Shown here piece by piece: positions 54,343 through 64,000 of a DNA stretch of 64,000 nt (position 1 is its first letter; each line of letters opens with the position of its first letter). The notes under the pieces are model-generated. The model had not been told where the DNA came from. It made no database searches and saw only the letters and a list, made by a program, of their open reading frames with translations. The DNA is from Cordilura impudica (taxonomy: Eukaryota > Arthropoda > Insecta > Diptera > Scathophagidae). The stretch is from positions 194,071,784 through 194,135,783 of the forward strand of contig OY821519.1 in the NCBI GenBank assembly GCA_963682025.1, read 5' to 3'. The position numbers were made by a program, and so were the translations under genes.

Positions 54343-57073
54343 GTATACCCTATACCACTATGTGGTTTGGGTATAATGACTTTGTGCTGCTGTTTGTAAC
54401 TACCAAAATTATTCGACCTAGACCCATCTTTTATTATACCGATCGAATCAGTATCACTATCTGATCGAATCAGAATCACTATCTGATTCGATTTAACGAT
54501 GTCCGTCCGTCCGTCCGTCCGTCTGTGTGTCCATGTAAAGCTTGTAATCAAACTGCAGCTCACAAATATCAATATGTTTTGATGAAATTTAGTTTATAAG
54601 CTTTTATCGGCCAAAGAATGGTGAGAATCGGTCCATGTTCAGACCTAGCCACCATACAAATGACCCCTATGAAATCAACATAAATTGCCATAAGATCCAA
54701 ATTATCATATAAATCTTAGTCAAATTGGGTTTGTATGTGTTTATTACATCCATTAATCAGTAGTCCAAAAATGATCCCTATGAGACAACTCTTAGTCATA
54801 GGCCCCATATAGAGTTGCTTCCCGATCTTCACTTAAATCTATCAAAAAACAAAACTACTGCACGGATTCTTTTCAAATTTTGTTTGTATATATTTTGCAA
54901 AATACAAGAGACTTTACCAAACATGGTCAGGATCAACCCATTTTTAGGCCAAGTCCCCATATAGATATAGCATCCGATATGAACTTTTTCATATCTGCAG
55001 CCAAAAAAATTAATAAAAATGCCACTCAAATTTGGTTTATGCTTATCTATACTAATATTATAAAGAGGTAATGTGTGTTTGTTTGTTTGTTTGTTTGTAG
55101 GAGGTAATCTCCGTAACTACCCATCTGATATTCCTGAAATTTTCACAGAGTCTTACTGCGGATATGGGAAGTGCTATAGGCTATAATTTTTTAAATATTT
55201 TTAGTGGGCGTAGCACGTCCCACACAAAGTAAATTTTTAATATCATTTATATATATTGAGTATTATGATAGGGAGAGCTTTGCAAATTTGTGTGAGGTCA
55301 CCTATTGTTAATATTAGTAGCTATGCCGAAAATGGGCGGGATCGGACAAGTGGGCGTGGTACCTCCCATACACGTAATAATTCAATATTATATATCTCGG
55401 ATACTTTGATAGAGAGAGCTTTTAAAATTTGACTGGTGTCACCTATTATTAATCTGAGTAGTCGGACAAAAAATGGGCAGTATCGGACCAATAGGCGTGG
55501 CACCTGCCACACAAGTTAAATACAAAATGCCATATATCTGGAGTACTGTTATAGTGAGAGTCTTGGGACTTTGTGTGAGCCCATATGTTATTCATGTGAT
55601 TAGTTAGACAAAAAATGGGCGTGATCGGAGCAGTGGGCGTGGCACCGCCCGTACAAAGTAAATATGTGATATCATATAACTGGTGTACTAAAATGGGAAG
55701 CTTTGACACTTTGCACGACACCAACAGATCTTAGTATGAGCAGTCGGACAAAAAATTGGCGTGGCACTCCCCATGCAAAGTAACTATTTAATGTCATATA
55801 TCTGGAGTACTCTAAAAGAGAGGGCTTTATGGCTTTGCATGAGCCCGTAGGTTCTTTGTGTGATTAGTCGAACACTCCCCATGCAAAGTAACTATTTAAT
55901 GTCATATATCTGGAGTACTCTAAAAGAGAGGGCTTTATGGCTTTGCATGAGCCCATAGGTTCTTCTTTGTGTGATTAGTCGAACATAAAAGTGGGCGTGA
56001 TCGTAGCAGTGGGCGTAGCACCGCCCATGTAAAGTAGATATCTAATATCATATAACTGGTGTTCTATAAAAGGGAAGGACTCGACATATTGCACGATTCC
56101 ATCAGATATTAATGTGAGTAGTCCAATAAAAATTGGGCGGGATGCGATTAGTGGGCGTGGCACCTCCTGTATAAATAATATGAAGTACTATGAAAGCAAC
56201 AGTCTTTTGACAAGTACATTAGTTATCAGTGTGATTTGTCGTGGAAAATATATCGCCAAAATCAAAAATTCGCCAAAACCGAAAATTGCGAAAAATTAAA
56301 ATCGCCAAAAAAATCTTCAAAATCAAAAATGGGCAAAATGAAAAATCACTAAAAGAGAAAAATTGCCAAATGATATTCCAAGTTCAAGGCCAATAGTTAA
56401 GTGTTGCCAGATCTAATTTTGATAATCCATCTTATTCTCATAGGCAGCAAGGTACATGTAGCTCCAGGGTAGGGACGCCGAAAAATCTGATAATTGTTGT
56501 ACGGAATGAAAAAACCAATAAACATTGTATATCAGCAAGTATTCGAATAAAAAAATCTATGCTGATAATCTATACTAACATAATAAAGAGGTCATATGTG
56601 TTTGTTTGTAGGAGGTAATCTCCGTAACTGCTCATGAAATTCCTGAAATTTTCACAGGGTCTTACAGCGGATATGGGAGTGCTACAGGCTGTAATATATT
56701 TAAATAATTTTATCGGGCGTGGCACCTCCCATACAAAGTAAATTTTAAATATCAAATTTGTCTCAGGGCATCTATTATTAACGTGAGTATTCAGACAAAA
56801 AAATTGGCGGGATTGAACAAATGCGCGTGGCACCTCTACACAAACTTAATATTAAATGTAATATATCTGAATTACTGTATTAGTGAGAGCCTTGGGACTT
56901 TGCGAGAGCCCTCTCATAACGATTCGTGGGGGGCAGGGGGAGGGTGTAGCGAAGCACACCGGTTACATCTAGTTTTCTATATTCAGTTAGTTGGTCCTGA
57001 GAGATAGGGTCTCTAAACGCATGGTGTAGGGTATCGTATAATCGGTCTAGACCGACTATAATTTTCTTACTTG
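54343..57073 (+). mobile_element. DINE-1-like repeat interrupted by a Helitron
   Basis: Left part 54343-55045 and right part 56973-57073 join at GGTTTATGCTTA and TTTTCTATATTC to give the usual family sequence. The intervening 1927 bp is a Helitron. The tail palindrome is CGGTCTAGACCG and ends CTTACTTG at 57073. Confidence 0.9.
55046..56972 (+). mobile_element. Compound Helitron, family 1
   Basis: 5' end TCTATACTAATATTATA after A (55045). 3' hairpin GGTGTAGCGAAGCACACC, then GGTTACAT and CTAG (56969-56972) before T. The interior has ~130-bp units around GTGGGCGTGGCACCTCCCAT, a short inverted copy of the minisatellite seen at 31140, and a second 5'-type start at about 56568 (TCTATACTAACATAATAAAG). 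Confidence 0.9.
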
Positions 57074-57079
57074 TTATAC

Positions 57080-57430
57080 ATAAGATTTGCCCTGTGTAGT
57101 GCTTTATTCAAAGTTACTCCAATATGTGGTTTCAGTTGGTTCAACCATCTTGTTGGTGACCTTCTTCTTCTTCTGGTTCCTTCTACTCCTGCTCTCTTGT
57201 AGCGATGTGTTCGAAGTATTTTAAATATACCAGCTGATTCGTTTCATCAGTCGATGTGTTTTATTTAATTCATCCGAAATTGAATTATTTCTCCAAAATT
57301 AAGTCTAGTCTGAACACCCACAGTTCAAAACATTCAAAACTTCTGCCTGCTTAATAGTCCATGTTTCGACAGCGTATGTGGCGATTGGGAATATTAAGGC
57401 ATCTGTGCGGCGGAGTTTTGGTTTTTGGTT
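57080..57430 (-). pseudogene. LINE-type polymerase C-terminal remnant
   Basis: Reverse frames give ALIFPIATYAVETWTIKQAE and, further on, GTRRRRRSPTRWLNQLKPHI with GVTLNKALHRA. This matches the C-terminal end of RTE/BovB-like or related insect LINE polymerases (F-P-I-A-x-Y-x-x-E-x-W, then R-x-R-x-R-x-x-x-R-W). There is no upstream catalytic part: a mariner remnant adjoins at about 57430. Confidence 0.5.
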
Positions 57431-58310
57431 ATATTGCTGTAAGTCTGGACGTCCAATTTTGGTTTACTTTTACGAGCATTGCTGGACGTATGTCAAAGCA
57501 TAAACCAGTGAATACACGTAGCCACACAGGAAATAATCGACAGGTATCAAATCGCACAACATTGGTGGCCAACTGACAGATCCATTTATCGAAATCAAAT
57601 TATCGCGCAATTTTGATTTAAATAAGTTAATGGTTGCGGTCGCCGTATGGCACGTAGCGCCATCCTGTTGAAACCACATCTCACCCGGATCAATTTCATC
57701 CCTAGTTTCAAACCAAAAATCATTGATCATGGTGCGGTAACGAGCTTCATTTTTCAAGAAATAAGGTTCGATGTTGCCATCAGTCCCAAACGGTGTATTT
57801 TTCTGGGTGTAATGGAGTCTGTGGGTCGGTTGTGAATTGATGTTACTCCATATGTAGATTTGTCTCCAGCCGTTAAGACAAAAATAAGCTTTATCACTGA
57901 GCAAATCGGCGATAGAACGACGTATATGAGGGGCACTCGACTTTAACTTCTGCACCAGCTGGATCTTATTAGGATGTAGGAAAAGATTTTCTACGTTGCA
58001 GACGGACAGAGCCCCAATTCATGCCACCGATGACGAATCGATAAATTTGGACCTACTTCCACACTTTCGCTTATAGCGTTTCTTTTAAATATGTTATTGC
58101 ATCATTTAGAGATTATATGGTATAAAATCTATCGACAGTTCGACGGAGAGCTTGCTCGGATGAACGATTATATGTGCCATAAAAGTCATGAAGTCGTCTA
58201 TAAGTTGCGCTAATTGGTAACTGATTTTCAAAGGATATTGGGATAATTTGGTAGCGTTGTTCCAGCGCTAATCTATTCATGATGATTTGCCTGAGTATAC
58301 TGATCATAAA
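57431..58310 (-). pseudogene. DD41D mariner remnant
   Basis: Reverse strand. N-terminal fragment from an ATG near 58280 reads MNRLALEQRYQIIPISFENQ and YGTYNRSSEQALRRTVDRFY. After decay, 57955-57470 gives LLSDKAYFCLNGW (damaged first-Asp block, S-D-K instead of S-D-E), EMWFQQDGATCHTA (second Asp) and WPPMLCDLIPVDYFLCGYV (third Asp), again with 41 residues between the last two Asp residues. NQNWTSRL near 57450 is the C-terminal block. Many stops and shifts. Confidence 0.7.
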
Positions 58311-59070
58311 ATGTCAAAAAGTGAGCTCAGTGTGACAGTTCGTTTGGCAGCTAACCCTTTCATAAGTTCTATCTAAGCAAAAAAAAAAAAACACCCTTTA
58401 CAAAAGAACGTTACAGAGTTACATACCAACATTGCAGTTCCCAACGGAATCAAATATAAACTAAAACCCGTCTGCATAGTTCTATGGTATTAATATTTAT
58501 AGTCGTTTTGTTTATTTAACTTATTATCCACTAATTTCAGTACCGTTATAGCGATGTGTACATTAATTTAATTCATACAATTATTCCACCAAGAGTATGA
58601 CACGCAAAATATGGTGAACAAAGTGGTTCGTTTAAAATGTATAAATGTTTAAAATAAATTATGAATAAATAATTAAAAATGTTGTTTATAAAGTTCATGG
58701 AAACTGTCAAGAATTTCACAGCTGTAGAATACTGTATAGAAGAGATTCGTTATTTTTTCAATCATATTCTGTTAATTTAGTCCTTATGGAAAAAACAAAT
58801 TTGTTGTGGCTATCGTAATTTCTAAAGAAATATGAACTTAAATAAAAAAAATCACTTCAAAATAAATTTTTTTAAATTTATATTTATTTAAAAGTCAAAA
58901 CATTAAAATTCAGGTAACACTTCAGATATGCATTAAAACATACGTACAAATAATTAAAAAATAAATAAATAATGAGAATTAAGTCCATTGCAAATTACGT
59001 GTTATAAAATCTATTAAATAAATTTCATACATAAATAGCTAGTATGAAAATACTCTTTAAGTATAATATA
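58311..59070. other. AT-rich spacer, nothing recognised
   Basis: No coding frame, terminal repeat or tandem array recognised. Confidence 0.3.
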
Positions 59071-59074
59071 TTAA

Positions 59075-59740
59075 TCTATATATTTATATAAAATTCATTT
59101 TCTGTTTGTTTGATTGTTTGTTTGACCGCTATACAAATTTTTATTTTTCAATGGATTTCTCTGAAATTTGGTGCACACGCTCTCGGTACCCCAGGAAAGG
59201 TCGCCATATGCTTCTTATCGACCACGCCTACTTTTACGCCCACTTTTTATATACAATTAATTTTTTTTTTGGTATATTTGTTCGCTATTCAAATTTTTAT
59301 TAGTTAACCGATTTCTCTGAAATTTGCCACGCCAGCCACGCCCACTTTTACGCCCACCTTTTATATACAATTCAATTTCTGTTTTTTTTTTTTTGTATAT
59401 TCGTTCGCTACACAAATTTTAACTTTTCAACGGATTCCTCTGAAATTTGGTATACACGATCTCTATACTCCAGAGAAGGTAGCCATATGCTTCTTACAGG
59501 CCACGCCTATTTTTACGGCCACTTTTTTTAAATTTTTTACGGGTTTCGCTCGAATTTACTGCACATTATTCTCATATCCCAGGCAAGGTCGTCATATATT
59601 TTTTATCGGCCACGCCCACTTTTTTTAATTTTCTATATACGATTTTAGTATTTGTTAATAAATTTTAATTTTTCAATGGACTTCCCTAAAACTTGTGCGT
59701 AAATCTCTTTGCTGACTACTCTTGAGTTTCCACCATTATG
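59075..59740 (+). mobile_element. Helitron-type element, family 3, 5' part
   Basis: Starts TCTATATATTTATATAAA after an A, then TTTGTTTGATTGTTTGTTTG and three imperfect ~150-180-bp units with GATTTCTCTGAAATTTGG, GGTCGCCATATGCTTCTTA and CACGCCCACTTTT blocks. The 3' end is not seen; a DINE-1-like repeat follows at 59747. Confidence 0.5.
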
Positions 59741-59746
59741 AAATAA

Positions 59747-61042
59747 CAAGTAAGAAAATTACAGTCGGTCTAGACCGACTATACGATACCCTATACCATG
59801 CGTTCAGAGACCCTATCTCTTAGGCCCAACTAACTGGACATAGAAAATAGGCAAAAACCAAATTTGAGTGGGATTTTTAATAATTTTTTTGGCTGCAGAT
59901 ATGAAAAAGTTCATATCGGATGCTATATCTATATGGGGACTAGGTCCAAAAATGGACCGATCCTGATCATGTTTGGTAAAGTCTCTTGTATTATGCGAAA
60001 ATATATACAAACAAAATCTGAGAAGAATCAGTGCAAAATTTTTGTTTTTTAATAGATTTAAGTGAAGATCGGGAAGCAGCTCTATATGGGGCCTATGACT
60101 AAGAGTTGTCCAATAGGGATCATTTTTAGACTACTGCTTAATGAATGTAATATATACATACAAACCCAAATTGACAAAGATTTGTATGATAATTTGGATC
60201 TTATGGCAATATATGTTGATTGCATAGGGGTCATCTGTATGGGGGCTAGGTCTGAACATGGACCGATTCTCACCAATTTCAATAGCGTTCATCCCATGGC
60301 CTATAAGAGATAAAATACCAAATTTCATCAAAATATATCCATATAAGCATAAACCAAATTTGAGTGGGATTTTTATTAATTTTTTCGGCTGCAGATATGC
60401 AAAAGTTCATATCGGATGCTATATCTATATGGGGACTAGGCCCAAAAATGGATCGATCCTGACCATGTTTGGTAAGGTCTCTTGTATTTGCAAAAATATA
60501 TACAAACAAAATTTGAGAAGAATCAGTGCAATATTTTTGTTTTTTGATAGATTTAAGTGAAGATCGGGAAGCAGCTCTATATGGGGCCAAAGGGATCATT
60601 TTTGGACTACTCATTAATGGACGTAATGAACGCATACAAAACCCAATTTGAGTAAGATCTATATGACAATTTCAATCTTAATGCAATTTATGTCGATTTC
60701 ATAGGCGTAATTTGTATGGGGGCTAGGTCTGAACATGGACCCATTCTCACCAATTTCAATACCGTTGATCCCATGGCAGATAGAAGCTTATATACCAAAT
60801 TTCGTCAAAATATATTCATATTTGCGACCTGCAGTTTGATTACAAGGTTTACATGGACACACAGACGGACGGACGGACGGACGGACGGACGGACGGACGG
60901 ACGGACATTGTTAAATCAACTCAGAAAGTGATTCTGATTCGATCGGTATAATTAAAGATGGGTCTAGATCAAATATTTTTGGTTGTTACAAACAGCAGCA
61001 CAAAGTCATTATACCCAAACCACATAGTGGTATAGGGTATAA
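59747..61042 (-). mobile_element. DINE-1-like repeat with an internal partial duplication
   Basis: Begins CAAGTAAGAAAATT and palindrome. After about 60340 the first two-thirds of the element starts again at AAGCATAAACCAAATTTGAG, and the copy then runs to GGTATAGGGTATAA. The TCCG (here CGGA) microsatellite is long (60863-60905). Confidence 0.75.
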
Positions 61043-61085
61043 ATATTGTAAATCAACCTATTACATATATTCCCGTCATTCCTTT

Positions 61086-61904
61086 TTATACCCTATACCA
61101 CTTTGTGGTTTGGGTATAAGGACTTTGTGCTGCTGTTTGTAACAACCAAAAATATTTGACCTAGACCCTTCTTTTATTATACCGATCGAATCAGAATCAC
61201 TATCTGATTCGTTTTAACGATGTCCGTCCGTCCGTCCGTCCGTCCGTCCGTCCGTCCGTCCGTCTGTGTGTCCATGTAAAGTTTGTAATCAAACTGCAGG
61301 TCGCAAATATGAATATATTTTGATGAAATTTGGTAAATAAGCTTTTATCGCCCATGGGATGAACGCTATTGAAATCGGTGAGAATCGGTCCATGTTCAGA
61401 CCTAGCCCCCATACAAATGACCCCTATGAAATCAACATAAATTGGCATAAGATCCAAAATATCATATAAATCTTAGTCAAAATGGGTTTGTATGTGTTTA
61501 TTGTATCCATTAATCAGTTGCCCAAAAATGATACCTATGGGACAACTCTTAGTCATAGGCTCCATATAGAGCTGCTTCCTGATCTTCACTTAAATCTATC
61601 AAAAAACAAAAATATTGCACGGATTCTTTTCAAATTTTGATTGTATATATTTTTGCAAAATAAAAGAGACTTTACCAAACACGGTCAGGATCGGTTTATT
61701 TTTGGGCCTAGTCCCCATATAGATATAACATCCGATATGAACTTTTTCATATCTGCAGCCAAAAAAATTAATAAAAATCCCACTCAAATTGGGTTAATGC
61801 TTATTTTCTATATCTAGTTAGTTGGGCCTGAGAGATAGGGTCTCTAAACGCATGGTATAGTGTATCGTATAGTCGGTCTGGACCGACTATAATTTTCTTA
61901 CTTG
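61086..61904 (+). mobile_element. DINE-1-like repeat, complete
   Basis: Starts TTATACCCTATACC 43 bp after the preceding copy ends, in opposite orientation. TCCG run at 61221-61263; palindrome with one change (CGGTCTGGACCG), then CTTACTTG. Confidence 0.75.
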
Positions 61905-62275
61905 TTTATTATATGAGTTGTAACACCCTAAAATTAGTTCAGTTTTATTTCATGGGTGAACAGATACAGATTGACTACCATTTTAGGACTAATCCAATGA
62001 GGTTATTTCGTCCAAATATATCCATCTCGCCTTTTTAAATACATTGGAAAACAAAATAAATGTTACATTTATTTTCATTTCGCTTTTTGGCTGTTTTGGA
62101 AAGCAACCTATTACTAAATTTTCATTTCATCTTTTTCACTATATAAATGAGTTATAAAGATGGAAAAAGAACTATTTGATATTGTGACTTGCACACGAAA
62201 GTACAGCATATAGGCCGTACTACCTTAAATGAAAAAAGATTAGACTAAACAGACTTCTAGAGAACCCGATTCGTA
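61905..62275. other. Spacer, nothing recognised
   Basis: No coding frame or repeat end recognised. Confidence 0.3.
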
Positions 62276-62279
62276 TCAA

Positions 62280-62816
62280 GTCTCAACGGGTTAGACAATC
62301 TGAGTCGAGAAACACCTGAGTAAACCCAATAACGTCTTGAAGCCCAAAGATCAAGACAAGCTTTGCTAAGAGTAGCAGAAATGCCTGTATCTACTCAAGT
62401 GCGTCTAGAAATCCAGCGGCTAAGACAAGCTGAGTCGAGAGAATGTGAAACTCCTGAGACGACTCAACAACATCTTCACGCCCAATGGATAAGATAAGCT
62501 GACTCCAGGGAATATGAAACTTCTGAAACGGGACAATGACGTCTTGAGGCCCAACGGATAAGACAAGCTGACTTTGGGAATGTGAAACTCCTGAAACGTC
62601 TCTAATATCCCTAACAGAAAACTTTTGTAAGTTGGTTCCTTCATTGCAGGAGATGATACAAAAAGTTTTTCCTAACATAACGTACATAAGATTACAATCT
62701 CTTACGGTAGCAGGTATAAACTTAGAATCTCCCTGTTTTTCTCATAGACAACTATATGTCGCCTGCTCCAGAGTTGGGAGCCAGCACAATCTTTTCCTAT
62801 ATGCACCAGAATGAAA
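62280..62816 (+). pseudogene. Helitron Rep/helicase gene remnant
   Basis: Two parts of an autonomous Helitron protein with the middle deleted. 62280-62620 has repeats of about 23 residues such as RLEIQRLRQAESRECETPET and RLEAQRIRQAD, broken by stops; such R-L-E-A-x-R-x-R-Q-A-x-S-R-E-x-E-T-P-E repeats are known from the N-terminal region of insect Helitron-type proteins. 62632-62814 gives LQSLTVAGINLESPCFSHRQ then LYVACSRVG and NLFLYAPE, the C-terminal motif VI region of the Pif1-like helicase (Q-L-Y-V-A-x-S-R). The Rep HUH endonuclease and most of the helicase are missing. The full protein would drive rolling-circle transposition. Confidence 0.7.
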
Positions 62817-62927
62817 AGCCAGAAATGTTGCATAGCCCTAGAATAACTAAAATTCATAACTTTTAGACACCATACACTCAATATAGTCCATGCATAAACA
62901 TAGTTAGTTGTAATGGTAAGCAGGCGC

Positions 62928-63740
62928 TGAGTATTTAGTCCCCAATGAGCAAATTCCCAAAAAACGAACTTATTCCCCGAAAAATTGGGGAATAACTTCA
63001 TGATGAACAAATTCCGAAAAAAAAGTTCCCCAAAATAAATGAACGAATTCCCCATACAGCTCTCAATATCTGTCCTGCAGTAAACGTATATAAAATCTAT
63101 ATTTTTTTCAATAGCATCACTTCGGTGCGCGAAAGCGACGCTACGCGTTCACGGAAGACAGCTTAGCAAAAATATCGGAATGAACTGAAAAATGTAATTT
63201 GCCAATTAAAATAACTTGACAACAACTGCGCGGCAGTACTGGTGTGGCTGCCAAACGCGCGGGAGCGGCGCGCAGATGCGGACGCGACGCGCTCGAGAAC
63301 ACAGCTTAGCTAAAATATCGCAGTGATGTGAAAAATGTATTTTGGCGATTAAAATAAGTTGACGACAACTGTGCGGCAGCACAATTTTACTATTTTTGAA
63401 ACTTCTAAAAATTTGGCGTCTCTGCTCAATGATGATCACTTATTGAATGCAGTAATTTAGTTCTTAAAATTTGCAAACGATTCCGTTATATTTGATGTTT
63501 ACAAAATAAAGAAACTTCAAAAAAAACGTAAAGCTGTTTAACAGCTTCTATTTGAATCATTTTTGCTGTAGCGTCTTATAAAAAATCAAAAAATTTTAGA
63601 TTGTAATAAAAAAAAGGAATTTACTCCCCAAAAAACGTAAACATTTTTTCATCATGAACAAATTCCCCAATCCCATACAAATTTTTTGGGAGAAAGTTAA
63701 TTTTTTTTGGGGAATTTGTTCCTTGAGGACTAAGTACTCA
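62928..63740. mobile_element. TIR element, about 0.8 kb
   Basis: Left end TGAGTATTTAGTCC and inverse GGACTAAGTACTCA at the right. Both are followed inward by several TTCCCCAAAAA-type words (AAATTCCCCAA, ATTCCCCGAAAAATTGGGGAA). No target duplication is clear and no gene is recognised. Confidence 0.55.
63105..63400. repeat. GC-rich tandem pair, ~155-bp unit
   Basis: Two imperfect copies share GACGC(T/G)ACGCG, ACAGCTTAGC, AAATATCG, GAAAAATGTA, ATTAAAATAA, and ACAACTG(C/T)GCGGCAG. It is unusually GC-rich for this window. Confidence 0.65.
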
Positions 63741-64000
63741 AGTACAAGTCAAAGGCTTTGAATCTCGGGCAAAACCAGGTAAAAACAGCTAGTCTTAAAT
63801 ATATTTATTCAAAATATGCAAAAGAATCACAAAATATGGAAAAATATGTATTTAGAACAAAATATGTAACAACAAACCCATGCCAATTGTTGAAAATCCT
63901 TTGATTAGAAAAATTATTTTTTGAAAATTGGTTGTATGCTGTTGACTACAAACATGCATTTGCATTGAAGTCACAATCCTGATAATTACCAATCGAATAA
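63741..64000. other. AT-rich end of window, nothing recognised
   Basis: No feature recognised. Confidence 0.3.

Noticed and set aside
62391..62687. Reverse frames with repeated residues
   Set aside because: Shadow of the forward R-L-E-A repeats of the Helitron protein remnant.

Overview
The window is AT-rich DNA from an insect genome. It carries short spliceosomal introns and a transposon set typical of flies: DD41D (rosa-like) mariners, a Penelope-like fragment, DINE-1-like repeats with TCCG microsatellites, Helitrons, a jockey/CR1-type LINE and a Ty3/gypsy element. A dipteran, perhaps a calyptrate or tephritid fly, is the most likely source; this is an inference from repeat content only. 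I found no gene that I can call a host gene, no tRNA or rRNA and no CRISPR. Nearly everything recognisable is a mobile element or a piece of one, often nested.

Layout. 0-3 kb: hAT transposase remnant and a broken copy of an unnamed transposon gene family, cut by a DINE-1-like repeat. 3.07-5.77 kb: a complete TIR transposon with an intact, single-intron DUF7869-type gene. 6-8 kb: Penelope remnant and another transposon gene remnant split by a Helitron. 8.1-9.9 kb: element with a DUF4806-type gene remnant flanked by arrays of GTCGTTGACGAC-like repeats. 10-11.7 kb: a small TIR element and a large near-perfect foldback. 12-24 kb: DINE-1-like repeats, Helitron-type tandem cores and a tandem duplication of about 1.9 kb. 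24-31 kb: Tc1 remnant, Helitron, PHD-type LINE remnant, mariner remnant. 31-32.8 kb: Helitron-type element with an expanded minisatellite. 33-42.3 kb: a LINE interrupted first by a nearly intact DD41D mariner and then by a 3.4 kb transposon with about 600-bp terminal inverted repeats. 42.3-46.4 kb: decayed Ty3/gypsy element. 46.5-62 kb: Helitrons, DINE-1-like repeats, a hAT-like non-autonomous element containing a piggyBac-like MITE, and mariner/LINE remnants. 62.3-63.7 kb: remnant of an autonomous Helitron (helicase end) and a TIR element with a GC-rich core.

The strongest candidates for something poorly described are two DNA transposons whose proteins are of uncharacterised type but carry conserved acidic residues suggesting a DDE-like fold: 36990-40434 (3-bp TAA target duplication, long TIRs, one in-frame stop) and 3065-5765 (apparent 4-bp AAAT duplication, intact gene). 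Both also hold an extra copy of their own terminus just upstream of the gene. Several insertions can be dated relative to each other because the empty site can be rebuilt exactly: both LINE insertions, a Helitron inside a DINE-1-like repeat, and a DINE-1-like repeat in one of two duplicated copies.
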